64,000 nt of DNA from Fodinicola feengrottensis (GTDB lineage: Bacteria > Actinomycetota > Actinomycetes > Mycobacteriales > HKI-0501). The DNA lies in contig NZ_WOTO01000019.1 of the NCBI RefSeq assembly GCF_010993775.1, forward strand, positions 1-64,000. Direction: 5' to 3'. Positions within the stretch are counted from its first letter, which is position 1, and each line of letters begins with the position of its first letter. The translations under genes and the position numbers were made by a program. Below the pieces are notes generated by a model. The model ran no database searches. It saw only the letters and a program-made list of their open reading frames with translations, and was not told the DNA's origin. Of the stretch, positions 1-8,123 are shown in pieces.

Positions 1-288
1 GAACTCACGAACAGCATACTTACGACACGTAACAGCGGCTTGTACGGATGTTATAGGGGCTATGAATGGTGTTAGAGGGTGTGATAGTGTCACCACCAGT
101 TGATGGGTTGAACCAAACAGCACGGAAGTTTCGATGATCCGGCCCGCGCTGAGTCATCCTCATTCATTGAACGCACGAACAGCAGACTATACGACCGTAC
201 AGCGGCTTGTACGGATGTATAGCTATGAATGTGTTAAGGTGGTGGTCGACCACCAGTTGATGGTTGACCAACATCATGGAGGTTCGAC
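1..288. repeat. Imperfect direct duplication at the window edge, upstream of the first gene
   Basis: Bases about 1-155 repeat bases about 169-312 with many small insertions, deletions and substitutions. Both copies start with GAAC(T/G)CACGAACAGC and share AGCGGCTTGTACGGATGT and CACCAGTTGATGG. The second copy runs into the first codons of the amidohydrolase, and the first copy carries a garbled version of the same start. Copy 2 holds a perfect 16-base palindrome, TGGTGGTCGACCACCA (240-255), that could be an operator for the TetR regulator encoded two genes on. No separate gene is visible here. The scatter of single-base differences looks like a noisy read end joined to a contig rather than an ancient duplication. 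Confidence 0.7.
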
Positions 289-1005
289 ATGCGGACCATC
301 GCGCTCGAAGAGCACTACGTCACGCCGGAATACATGGCCAGCGAGGGCCGCTGGCTGGAGCCATACCAGCAGGTGGTCAGGCCATTGCTGGACCTCGGAG
401 CGGGCCGGATCGCGGCGATGGACGCCGGCGGTGTCGACCTCGCCGTGCTGTCCCTGACGCGCCCCGGCGTCGCAGCAGCTCGCCTCCGAAGAGGCCATCA
501 CGCTATCTACCTGCACCCGACTCCGCCACCGACGGCCGTCACGGAGGCCATTTACGGCGGCTTCTCCGCCGATATCTCGTTCTCGCTGTCCACCACGGGC
601 TGGGGATGGCATATCGACACCGCATTGCACGTCTTGCGGTTGATCGTCAGCGGAGTTTTCGACCGGTATCCGACTCTTCAGGTCATCGTTGGCCACATGG
701 GCGAGACACTGCCCTTCATGTTGCCGCGTTTCGACGTGGCTTTCGCGCAGCGAATGAGCCGCCTGGAGCTGCCGGTCAGCGGTTATCTGCGCAGGAATAT
801 CAGCTACACGTTCTCCGGTTTCAACGAGCGGCCGACTTTTGACATCCTGCTGGCCCAAATGGGCGTCGACCGCATCATGTTCTCCACCGACTACCCGTAC
901 GGGTCAATGGCCACCGCCACCGAATTCCTCGCCGGTTTGCCACTGGACGAGGCCAGCCGGGAAAGCATCGCCTTTGGCAACGCCGAAAAGCTCATGAAAC
1001 TGTGA
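289..1005 (+). pseudogene. Amidohydrolase-2 family metal-dependent hydrolase/decarboxylase, internal segment missing
   Basis: The start IALEEHYVTPEYM and the second half (YLHPTPPP, GWGWHIDTALHVLRLI, VGHMGETLPFMLPR, then FSTDYPYGS near the end) match the amidohydrolase-2 family that includes gamma-resorcylate-type decarboxylases; these bind a metal in a TIM barrel. The ORF is 238 aa against roughly 320 expected. Around 470 an extra base changes frame: the next frame reads QQLASEEAIT, the expected continuation. At about 503 the sequence jumps directly to IYLHPTPP, so about 80 codons of the central barrel are absent. A GGAGG lies 7 bases before the ATG. The stop overlaps the next gene (GTGA). 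The substrate cannot be told. Confidence 0.75.
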
Positions 1006-1591
1006 CTGGGCAACCGATCGGCCGCAGAGAGCGAAAGAAGGCGCAAACCCGCGACGCGATCCAACAACACGCGCTGCGGCTTTTTCACCGAGCGCGGGTA
1101 CGACGCGACCACGCTCGCCGAGATCGCGGAGGCCGCCGACGTGTCGGAGACGACCCTCCTGCGATATTTCCCCACCAAACAGAGCTTGGTTCTGTGGGAC
1201 GACTTCGGCACTGGCATCGCCGCGGTTTTCCGGGCGCAGCCCACCGATCTACGTCCGGTGAGCGCCTTGCGGGCCACCTTCCACCAGGTGTTCGGCGCGG
1301 CGATCACGCAGACCCAGCGAGCGGACGTACGAGCCCGGGTCGCATTGCTGCTTTCGGCGCCACCGCTGCGATCCCTGCTGCTGGACGAACTGCACGGACC
1401 GGCCCAACTGATGCGCGAGCTGATCGCCGAACGCACCGGGGCCGAACCGGACGATCTGCCGACCCGTACGCTCGGCGCTGTCATCGGTCGGCGTCTCGCT
1501 GTCCGCGCTCTTCGCCGCCGAACGAGATCCGTCCGCCGACATCCTTACTCTCCTGGACGACGCGATGGGCGAGCTCGAGCGTCTCGTCTGA
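1002..1591 (+). CDS. TetR-family regulator (frameshifted twice)
   Basis: Starts with GTG overlapping the amidohydrolase stop, so the two genes are probably translated together. The N-terminal helix-turn-helix is clear across two frames: RDAIQQHALRLF, then after an extra T in a T5 run at about 1081, TERGYDATTLAEIAEAADVS and ETTLLRYFPTKQSL. The C-terminal ligand-binding part reads to VIG at about 1490. A second frame change then gives GVSLSALFAAERDPSAD and a stop at 1589-1591. Combined length is about 196 aa, normal for TetR. Its probable operator is the palindrome at 240-255, and its likely target is the upstream hydrolase gene. Confidence 0.8.
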
Positions 1592-1669
1592 AAGACTTTT
1601 CTATCGCTGCAAAGCCCACCGAAACGCTGCACCGTCGCCGACGGGACGCCAGGCCTGCACCCAGCCTGA

Positions 1670-2468
1670 TTAGAGATCCAGGTCGACCACGACTGGCGCG
1701 TGGTCGGACGGCGATTTTCCTTTGCGGGCCTCACGGTCGACGTACGCGTCGGTGACCGCGGTCGCGAAGGGTTTGTTGCCCAGCACCAAATCGATCCGCA
1801 TGCCGCGGTTCTTCGGGAACGCCAGCTGCCGGTAGTCCCAGTAGCTGAACGGCTGGTCGTACTTCAGCGGCCGTGGCAGCACGTCCCTGCAAACCGGTGC
1901 CCTGCAACGCCGCCAGCGCTTCCCGCTCGGGAGCGGTCACGTGCGTCATGCCCTCGTACGCCGACGGGTCCCACAGGTCGGCGTCGGTCGGCGCGATGTT
2001 GAAGTCACCCAGCACCGCGTACGGCCGCTCCCCCGCGGCGTCCTGGACCGAAGCCGCGCGCAGGGCGTCCAGCCACTTCAGTTTGTAGAAATAGTGCGGA
2101 TGTTCGACCTCGCGGCCATTGGGGACATACACCGACCACACCCGGACCGGCCCACAGGTGGCGGCGATCGCGCGCGGCTCCCTGACCTCGATCATCGAGT
2201 CCTCGGCCTGAAAACCCGGCTGATCCGGCAGATCTCTGACGACGTCCTCGAAGCCGACCTTGGACAGGATCGCGACGCCGTTCCACCGTCCGGTGCCGTG
2301 CGCCTGCGCCTCGTACCCGAGCTCGCGGATCTCCTCGTATGGGAAGGCATCCGTCGAGCATTTCAGCTCCTGCAGGCAAAGCACGTCTGGCTCGGCCGTG
2401 CCCAGCCAGGCCAGCACCTGCGGCAGCCGGACCACGACCGAGTTCACATTCCAGGTAGCGACACGCAT
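1670..2468 (-). CDS. xth: Exodeoxyribonuclease III (frameshifted)
   Basis: Exonuclease III/AP endonuclease of the EEP fold, acting on abasic sites in base excision repair. Visible motifs are MRVATWNVNSV (metal ligand Asn), LCLQELK (catalytic Glu), GDFNIAPTDADLWD (active-site Asp/Asn pair) and, in the shifted C-terminal part, MRIDLVLGNKP and SDHAPVVVDL (catalytic Asp-His). The frame changes at about 1885, just before LPRPLKYDQPFSYWDYR. Total length is about 266 aa, as expected. It is convergent with the TetR gene. Downstream of it on the same strand there is no obvious operon partner. Confidence 0.88.
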
Positions 2469-2484
2469 GCCCAGATGCTAACCG

Positions 2485-3648
2485 TCAGGAGCGCAGGGCG
2501 TGTTCCCAGTGGGCGCGCTCGGCGTCCAGGATGCGCAGATCGCGCATCGGGCGCCGGAGGTGGCCGCGTTGGACGATGCGTACGAACGCGGGCTCGCCGG
2601 CGGCGGCCATCCGGCGGATGCCTTCGACGTGGTCGACGATGCGGCGGCGGATGACGCGTACGAGCCGCTCGCGGTCGCGGGGGGTCAGGCCGTACGCGTC
2701 GGCGAACAGGCGCAGCCGGCGGGCTCGGTCGGGCTGTTTCCAGCCGAGGGTGGACGAGTCGCGGTCGGAGAACAGCGGGACCCAGGTCCACGCCGAATAC
2801 GCCACGTCGTAGATGCGCGCGCCGGGGCTCGCGAGGTCGAAGTCGATCATCGCGAGGGTGCCGTCCGGCCGCCAGACCACGTTGTGCGGAGCCGCGTCGT
2901 GATGGCAGATGACCTCGGTGTCCGGCGGCGGCGGCCCGAAAGACCGCCAGGTCGCGCCGGCCGGCGGCACGAACCCGCGCTGCGCGTCGTGGTAGAGCCG
3001 CAGCATGGTGGCCACCGTCGTGAGCGCCTCGTCGGTGGTCCAGTGCTCGGCCAGCGGGTAGTCGCCACACTCGCCGTCCACGAAGGACAGCACTTCGCGG
3101 GACTTCTCGTCGATGCCGAGCGCGCGCGGAGCTCCCGTGTAGCCAACGGACTCCAGGTGCCGCAGCAGCGCGTGCACGGCCGGCGTCCAAGGACCGGTGG
3201 TCCGGCGGACCGTGTCGCCAACCTTGACCACCGTCGACACGTTCCCGCCATGCAGCGGGATCTCGTCGTCGTCACGCTGCTGCGACGGCGGCTGCCCGTA
3301 CAAGTTGTGCGGCGGCGTCACCTGCTGAGCAATCGAGGTGTGCGGGTGTTGGTACGGCTGCGGCTGTCCGTACGGCTGTCCCTGTCCCTGCGGTTGCGGC
3401 TGTCCGTACGGCTGCCCTTGCGGTTGCGGCTGCCCGACCGGCGGGCCCTGCTGCGGCTGGCCAGGCGCCGCTGGATAGGGCGGCGGCGGTTGCTGCGGAT
3501 ACGGCGGCTGGCCGCCCGATCCCGGTGGACCGGGCTGACCGGGCTGACCAGGTTGTCCGGGTTGTCCGGGTGGCGGATACCCCGGCCAGTTGCCGGGCTG
3601 CCCACCAGGTCCGGGCTGTCCAGGCTGTCCAGGCGGCGGCTGGCTCAC
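2485..3648 (-). CDS. Aminoglycoside phosphotransferase-like kinase with Pro/Gly/Gln-rich N-terminus
   Basis: Intact 387-aa protein. Residues 1-125 are low complexity (GQPGQPG, YGQPQPQG). Residues 130-387 are an APH-type kinase domain: SFVDGECGDYP hinge region, then CHHDAAPHNVVW, matching the catalytic HxDxxxxN loop with His-Asp-Ala, and the metal-binding MIDFDLASPG. The ATG overlaps the ftsY stop, so it is co-translated with the SRP receptor. The substrate is unknown; the APH fold phosphorylates small hydroxylated molecules, sugars or choline. The disordered N-terminus is unusual for this family and resembles Pro-rich leaders of actinobacterial envelope proteins, but no membrane segment is seen. 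Confidence 0.75.
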   Translation of the reverse strand: MSQPPPGQPGQPGPGGQPGNWPGYPPPGQPGQPGQPGQPGPPGSGGQPPYPQQPPPPYPAAPGQPQQGPPVGQPQPQGQPYGQPQPQGQGQPYGQPQPYQHPHTSIAQQVTPPHNLYGQPPSQQRDDDEIPLHGGNVSTVVKVGDTVRRTTGPWTPAVHALLRHLESVGYTGAPRALGIDEKSREVLSFVDGECGDYPLAEHWTTDEALTTVATMLRLYHDAQRGFVPPAGATWRSFGPPPPDTEVICHHDAAPHNVVWRPDGTLAMIDFDLASPGARIYDVAYSAWTWVPLFSDRDSSTLGWKQPDRARRLRLFADAYGLTPRDRERLVRVIRRRIVDHVEGIRRMAAAGEPAFVRIVQRGHLRRPMRDLRILDAERAHWEHALRS

Positions 3649-4841
3649 GCGGTTTCTCCCAGCAGCGCGTCGACGAACTGTTCGGCGTCGAAGGGCGCCA
3701 GGTCGTCCGGACCCTCACCGAGGCCCACCAGTTTGACCGGAATGCCCAGCTCGCGCTGGACCGCGATCACGATGCCACCCTTGGCCGTACCGTCCAGCTT
3801 GGTCAACACCAGCCCAGTCACGTCCACCACCTCGGTGAACACCCGCGCCTGGGCGAGGCCGTTCTGGCCGGTGGTGGCGTCCAGCACGAGCAGCGTCTCG
3901 TCCACTTCGCCATGCCGGGAAATCACCCGCTTGACCTTGCCGAGCTCGTCCATCAGACCGGTTTTGTTCTGCAGCCGGCCGGCGGTGTCGATCAGGACGG
4001 TGTCGACCTTGTCCTGGATGCCGCGTTTGACGGTGTCGAACGCCACCGCGGCGGGGTCACCGCCCTCGGGTCCACGGACCACCTCAGCGCCGACTCTGGA
4101 TGCCCAGGTGGTCAGCTGGTCGGCGGCGGCGGCCCGGAACGTGTCGGCCGCCCCGAGCAGCACCGTACGGCCGTCCGCGACCAGCACCCGGGCGAGCTTT
4201 CCGCAGGTAGTGGTCTTGCCGGTGCCGTTGACGCCGACCATGAGCACGATCGCCGGACGGTCGTCGTGTGGCGTGGTGTGCAGCGTACGGTCGGTGTCCT
4301 TGCCGATCGCGGCCACCAGCTCCTCGGCCAGCAAGGCACGCAGCTCACCGACCTCGCGAGTGCCCAGCACCCGGGTCCGCTCGCGCAGCCGTTCGACGAT
4401 CTCGCCGGTCGGCTTCACCCCCACGTCGGCGGTGAGCAGCGACTCCTCGATCGCTTCCCAGGCATCGTCGTCGAGATGCTCGCGGGAGAGCAGGGTGAGC
4501 AGGCCGCGGCCCAGCGTGGACTGCGAACGCGCCAGCCGGGCGCGCAGCCGTACCAACCGGCCGGCGGTCGGCTCCGGCACCTCCACGGCAGGGGGTGTCG
4601 GCAGCACCTGGGCCGGCGGCTTGGTCTCGACGACTCCAGGGCGAGGCGCGTCGGTCGTGACCGTGCCTGCTGGAACGCTGTCCGCTGGAACGCTGCCTTC
4701 TGACGCGCTGTCCGCTCCGCTGTCCAGTTGCCGGCGTTCGGCGCGGCGGCGCAACGCCGGCACGGCGTACGCGGCACCGCCGACAACGGCGGCCAGCACG
4801 ATGATCGCGGCCACGACAATCGTGATGAGCACCGGGTCCAT
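3645..4841 (-). CDS. ftsY: Signal recognition particle receptor FtsY
   Basis: Intact 398-aa SRP receptor GTPase, which docks ribosome-nascent chain complexes at the membrane. Residues 1-30 form a membrane segment (ITIVVAAIIVLAAVVGGAAY), typical of actinobacterial FtsY. An acidic/Pro-rich linker follows, then the N domain and the G domain: G1 GVNGTGKTTTCGKLA, insertion-box region GAADTFRAAAADQL, G3 DTAGRLQNK, G4 TKLDGTAKGG and the closing GEGPDDLAPFD. The gene normally sits directly after smc in actinobacteria. Here about 3.3 kb of opposite-strand genes lies between. It is followed by, and overlaps, the APH-like kinase gene. Confidence 0.97.
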   Translation of the reverse strand: MDPVLITIVVAAIIVLAAVVGGAAYAVPALRRRAERRQLDSGADSASEGSVPADSVPAGTVTTDAPRPGVVETKPPAQVLPTPPAVEVPEPTAGRLVRLRARLARSQSTLGRGLLTLLSREHLDDDAWEAIEESLLTADVGVKPTGEIVERLRERTRVLGTREVGELRALLAEELVAAIGKDTDRTLHTTPHDDRPAIVLMVGVNGTGKTTTCGKLARVLVADGRTVLLGAADTFRAAAADQLTTWASRVGAEVVRGPEGGDPAAVAFDTVKRGIQDKVDTVLIDTAGRLQNKTGLMDELGKVKRVISRHGEVDETLLVLDATTGQNGLAQARVFTEVVDVTGLVLTKLDGTAKGGIVIAVQRELGIPVKLVGLGEGPDDLAPFDAEQFVDALLGETA

Positions 4842-5096
4842 GGCGGCAATCCTCCCAGATTCCCACCACCACCCTCGTCACCGGCTCACAGAAACCGTCC
4901 AAAAACTCGACTTGGTGCGTTCCGGCAGCCCTCTACCGCAGCCCTTGGTGATGCCTGTCTAGTGGTCTGTCTGTGATGTGGGATGGTGGACTAGCACCGG
5001 ACGGGATGCCGATCCACCCACATCCAGCCGAGTCAACGGCGTGACGCCGGCCTCCCATATGCTGCTATTTAAGACACCGCTACGTATCCTACGAAC

Positions 5097-6283
5097 GTGC
5101 GCATTCTCTTCGCTTCCCAACCGTCGTATTCCCACCTCGTGCCGCTGGTGATCCCGGCCGCGCTGGCGGCCGTCCGAGCTGGCCACGACGTACGCGTCGC
5201 GTCCGGTCCGGTGGTGACCACCGAGATCACCAGCCGTGGCCTCGAGGCGACCGTCCTTCCGCATTCCATTCCGATGGGTCAGCTGATGGCCGATCCCCAG
5301 GTCCGGAAGAAGGTCGGCTTCGCGGCGGCCGGCTCCCGGCCCGGGAAAGCGACCACCGACCTGCCTCCCAGCATGTTCGCCGACTTTCGTCGGCGCCCTC
5401 GGCGGGCCTTTCGCCCAGGATCTGCTGAAAGTCATCGACGACTGGAAACCGGACCTCATCGTCCGCGAATCCACCGAGTTCGGCAGCTATTTGGCGGCCG
5501 AGCGCCGCGGCATCGCGCAGGCGGCGATCGACATCACGCCGATGGCGCCGTACGCGGACCCCGCGGTCCTTCAGGAAATCAACGAACAGCGTGTCGCGTT
5601 GGGCCTGGACCCCGTCGACGACCCGTGGCATCCGATGCGGAACTTCCGCGCCGGAGTGGTGCCAGAAGCCTTCTACCGGCCGGAAACTCGGCTCCCGCAT
5701 GCCCATTACTACCGGCCGCCGGTGCCGTCGGACGACCGGCCGTTGGACCCGGCCATCGCCCACCTGCCCAGCGACCGGCCGCTCGTATTGGCCAGCCTCG
5801 GCTCGAACATCACCCATTTCGTTGGCGACGACGGACCGTCCATTTTAGACACCATCGTGGCAGCACTGGCCAAGCTGCCGGTCACGCGCGGTGCTGGCGT
5901 TGGGCACTGGCCGTGACCCGGCGCAGTGGCAGGGTGCGCGCGCCGACAACGTGCACTTGACCTCGTTCGTCCAGCAGAACCTGATGTTGCCGGCCTGCGA
6001 CGCCTTCATCACGCACGCCGGTTTCAGCGGTACGCGGGAAGCGCTGGCCGCCGGCGTACCCATGGTCACCTTGCCGATGTTCGCCGAACAGCCGGAAAAC
6101 GCGGTCCGGATCGCCGAAATCGGCGCTGGCACCGGCTTCCGACTGGAAGACGTCACCGCGGATTCGTTGCGTACGGCCGTAGAACAGGTCCTCACCGACC
6201 CCACCTACCGCTCCCACGCCCGCGGCCTGCAGCGCCAGATGCTTGCCCTGCCGCCGTTGGAAGGCTTCCTCACCGACCTGTAA
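5097..6283 (+). CDS. MGT-type glycosyltransferase, GT1 family (frameshifted twice)
   Basis: The N-terminus MRILFASQPSYSHLVPLV is the acceptor-domain start of macrolide-type GT1 enzymes. The C-terminal part has the donor-binding signature LMLPACDAFITHAGFSGT and GVPMVTLPMFAEQPENA, which contacts the nucleotide sugar. The frame breaks at 5385-5387 (extra T in TTT; the corrected frame gives FVGALGGPFAQDLLKVIDDW) and near 5885 (into VLALGTGRDPAQW). Corrected length is about 395 aa. It would transfer a sugar from an NDP-sugar to a small-molecule or lipid acceptor. No biosynthetic cluster is adjacent, so self-resistance or detoxification is possible. The start is GTG; a TATCCT hexamer ends only a few bases upstream, so the mRNA may be leaderless. 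Confidence 0.82.
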
Positions 6284-6332
6284 CTCCCGCCGACGCTAGT
6301 GATTGTGGCCTAGCGAACATCTGCGCTACTGA

Positions 6333-6388
6333 TGACAGCTGTCACTAGACGTGCCCATTCGACTGTTTTAATGTAACGAAAGTTCGTT
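6333..6388. promoter_or_regulatory. Two short palindromes upstream of the secreted I36-like gene
   Basis: TGACAGCTGTCA (6333-6344) is a perfect 12-base palindrome, and AACGAA-AG-TTCGTT (6375-6388) is a second inverted repeat. Both lie between the glycosyltransferase stop and the secreted-protein gene that starts at 6482 after a purine-rich ribosome site (GGAAGGGAAG). They could be regulator sites; nothing else supports this. Confidence 0.3.
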
Positions 6389-6481
6389 GGCGCCCCGACT
6401 TTCTCGGCATTCTTTCGCTGCCTCGTCAACGACTCACTGTCAAAAAGCTGACGGTCGAATACTGCTGTTGGAAGGGAAGAA

Positions 6482-7045
6482 ATGAGTTCATTGCGAAGAC
6501 TTCTGGTAGTGCTCGTCGCACTTGCCGGGGTCATCGCCGGTGCGCAGGCGCCGGTAAGCGCATCGGTGAAACCCGCCATGCCCGCCAGTGTCGACACGCA
6601 GCTCCAAATGCTCAGACAGTCCGATACGACAGTGAAATTCCGTCGCGCCACCGCCGCCGACCACCAGATTCCCGGCGCCCGGGTTGCCTTGCGCCCAGCG
6701 GGATCGGCGACACCGGCGGACAACTGTTCCGGCCTTTATCTCTGCCTTTACGCCGACGCCAATGCCGGCGGCCTGGAGATCATTATTCCCCAGGGCGTGA
6801 GCATCCCCTATCTGGGAAACGCCTGCGTTGGTGGGATCTGCTACCAGTTCAACGACCGCATGACGTCCTGGGAGAATGTGAGCTCCTGGACTTACTGCTG
6901 GTATTACGACGCGAACTACACCGGGCAGCAGAGGTTCATGGAGTACTACGGATTCAACGTACGGAACGTCGCCCCCCCCAACGACAATGACCAGGCCTCG
7001 TCGGTGCTGGCACTCGCGCCGAGCGAACAGCGAGTGACGTGCTGA
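6482..7045 (+). CDS. Secreted peptidase-inhibitor I36 / beta-gamma-crystallin-like protein
   Basis: Intact 187-aa protein. Residues 1-28 are a Sec signal peptide (RRLLVVLVALAGVIAGAQA, cleavage near VSA-S). After a spacer, residues 82-187 contain paired-Cys crystallin-like repeats: CSGLYLCLYADANAGG, then CVGGICYQFNDRMTSWENVSSW and TGQQRFMEYYG. This pattern of Trp/Tyr/Gly with six or more cysteines matches secreted actinobacterial proteins related to the Streptomyces metalloproteinase inhibitor (MEROPS I36). It would act outside the cell, as a protease inhibitor or calcium-binding fold. It leads a run of three small secreted proteins. Confidence 0.75.
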   Translation: MSSLRRLLVVLVALAGVIAGAQAPVSASVKPAMPASVDTQLQMLRQSDTTVKFRRATAADHQIPGARVALRPAGSATPADNCSGLYLCLYADANAGGLEIIIPQGVSIPYLGNACVGGICYQFNDRMTSWENVSSWTYCWYYDANYTGQQRFMEYYGFNVRNVAPPNDNDQASSVLALAPSEQRVTC

Positions 7046-7087
7046 CTTTGGTCAAGAAAATCCCCAGAGCGAGAGGATAGCCACCCC

Positions 7088-7351
7088 ATGACAAAGCGTT
7101 CCCTGAAAGGTGTCGTTGTCGGCGCGATGGCAGCGGCGGCCATTCTCGGCGCCGCCGCACCAGCGGCCGCGGCAACGCACGAGCCCGCCAGTCCACAGAC
7201 TTTCAAGTACGTGCAGTCTTTCTTCTCATATACCTCCTGCGAATCGTACGGATACAACCACTACAACGGATACAACAACACGTGGTTCTGCACGAATGCG
7301 AGCAGCCCGGACACCTTGCCGTGGTCGCTTTTCCACGAAGACACAGCCTGA
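7088..7351 (+). CDS. Small secreted protein, aromatic/Asn-rich, unknown
   Basis: Complete 87-aa ORF after AGCGAGAGGA. Residues 1-29 are a clear signal peptide (KGVVVGAMAAAAILGAA, cleavage after AAA-AT). The mature part is about 58 aa, rich in Tyr, Asn and Phe, with two cysteines (SYTSCESYG and TWFCTNASS) that could form one disulfide. I recognise no family. It sits 42 bases after the I36-like gene and about 26 bases before the next secreted gene, suggesting one transcript. Confidence 0.6.
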   Translation: MTKRSLKGVVVGAMAAAAILGAAAPAAAATHEPASPQTFKYVQSFFSYTSCESYGYNHYNGYNNTWFCTNASSPDTLPWSLFHEDTA

Positions 7352-7377
7352 CTACCACCTGGAAAGGTGATCGCATC

Positions 7378-7777
7378 ATGAGGGAAACTCGCGGCGGCCA
7401 TCGCGATGATCGCGCTCGCGGTCGGGCTCGTACTGGCCGGTCCCGGCGCTGTCAGCGCTCACCCGCTGGGCTACACCAAGTGGTGGACGGGGGTCTCCAC
7501 CGTCCACATCGCCGGCATCAAGTATGACCTGACCTTCACTTTGTGGCAGAACAACGACAACGGCTATTTCCACGCCGAGGCGAACGGCTATCCGGCCGGC
7601 TACGTCGGGCTTTACAACAACTCCGGCAAGCTCATTGTCGGGGCCTCGAAAGCCGTCGCATGGGCCGACATCAACACCAACGAGGCCGGCGGCACGCTGC
7701 AGGCCTGCGGCCAGGCCACCCTGCCCGCGGACAACGGCCAGGCGGGAAATCCGACCTGCAGCGGAATCGTCGTCTGA
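7378..7777 (+). CDS. Small secreted protein, unknown (frameshift at the start)
   Basis: The likely start is the ATG at 7378. With one G removed from the GGG at 7381-7383 it reads MRKLAAAIAMIALAVGLVL followed by AGPGAVSAHP, an ideal signal peptide; as given, only the later ATG at 7406 is in frame. The mature region (about 105 aa) has WWTGVSTVHIAGIKYDLTFTLWQNND, and a Cys pair, QACGQ and PTCSG, near the end. No family is recognised. Together with the two upstream genes it forms a secreted trio ended by the palindrome at 7802-7845. Confidence 0.6.
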
Positions 7778-7801
7778 GGCCGCTGATTTCACTTTGACTG
7801 T

Positions 7802-7845
7802 CGTACAAAGTCCCGCACTCGACGTCGAGTGCGGGACTTTGTACG
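7802..7845. terminator. Perfect 44-base palindrome between convergent genes (shared family with 38935-38984)
   Basis: Arms of 22 bases meet without a loop. The inner arm sequence GTCCCGCACTCGAC is identical to the inner arm of the palindrome at 38935-38984. It lies between the ends of a + strand secreted gene and a - strand Smr gene, as expected for a bidirectional terminator. No U-run follows on either side. It could also be a dispersed REP-like element. Confidence 0.6.
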
Positions 7846-7868
7846 GGACTGGATTCGATAAACCGCGC

Positions 7869-8123
7869 CTATTTCCAGCGGAAGTGGACGAAGACTCGAC
7901 CGAAGTTGTCGGAGTCCTTTTCGATCCGGTGGTAGAGGGCCTTGACTTCCTTTTGTTGCAGGAAACGCAGCACTCGCTTCTTCAGTTGGCCGGACCCCTT
8001 GCCGGGAATGATCTCGACCAGGGGTGCCTTCTTCGTGACGGCCTCAGCCATGATGTCCTGCAGCGCTTTCTCGATCTGGTCACCTTTGTTGTAAATATCG
8101 TGCAGATCGAGTTTTAGTTTCAT
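7869..8123 (-). CDS. Stand-alone Smr-domain protein
   Basis: 84 aa consisting of little more than an Smr domain: LKLDLHDIY at residues 3-11 (the LDLH motif), then VEIIPGKGSGQLKKRVLRFL (the TGxG-like loop) and a terminal FGRVFVHFRW. Smr domains occur at the C-terminus of MutS2 and alone, and act as structure-specific nicking nucleases or RNA-binding modules. The ATG starts directly after the smc stop, so it is translated from the smc transcript. A tie to chromosome maintenance is inference from position. Confidence 0.75.
   Translation of the reverse strand: MKLKLDLHDIYNKGDQIEKALQDIMAEAVTKKAPLVEIIPGKGSGQLKKRVLRFLQQKEVKALYHRIEKDSDNFGRVFVHFRWK

Noticed and set aside
2500..4962. Long + strand open frame (820 codons) opposite the kinase and ftsY genes
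   Set aside because: Its sequence is Arg/Ser/Pro-rich without family motifs; it is the antisense shadow of two well-supported - strand genes in GC-rich DNA.
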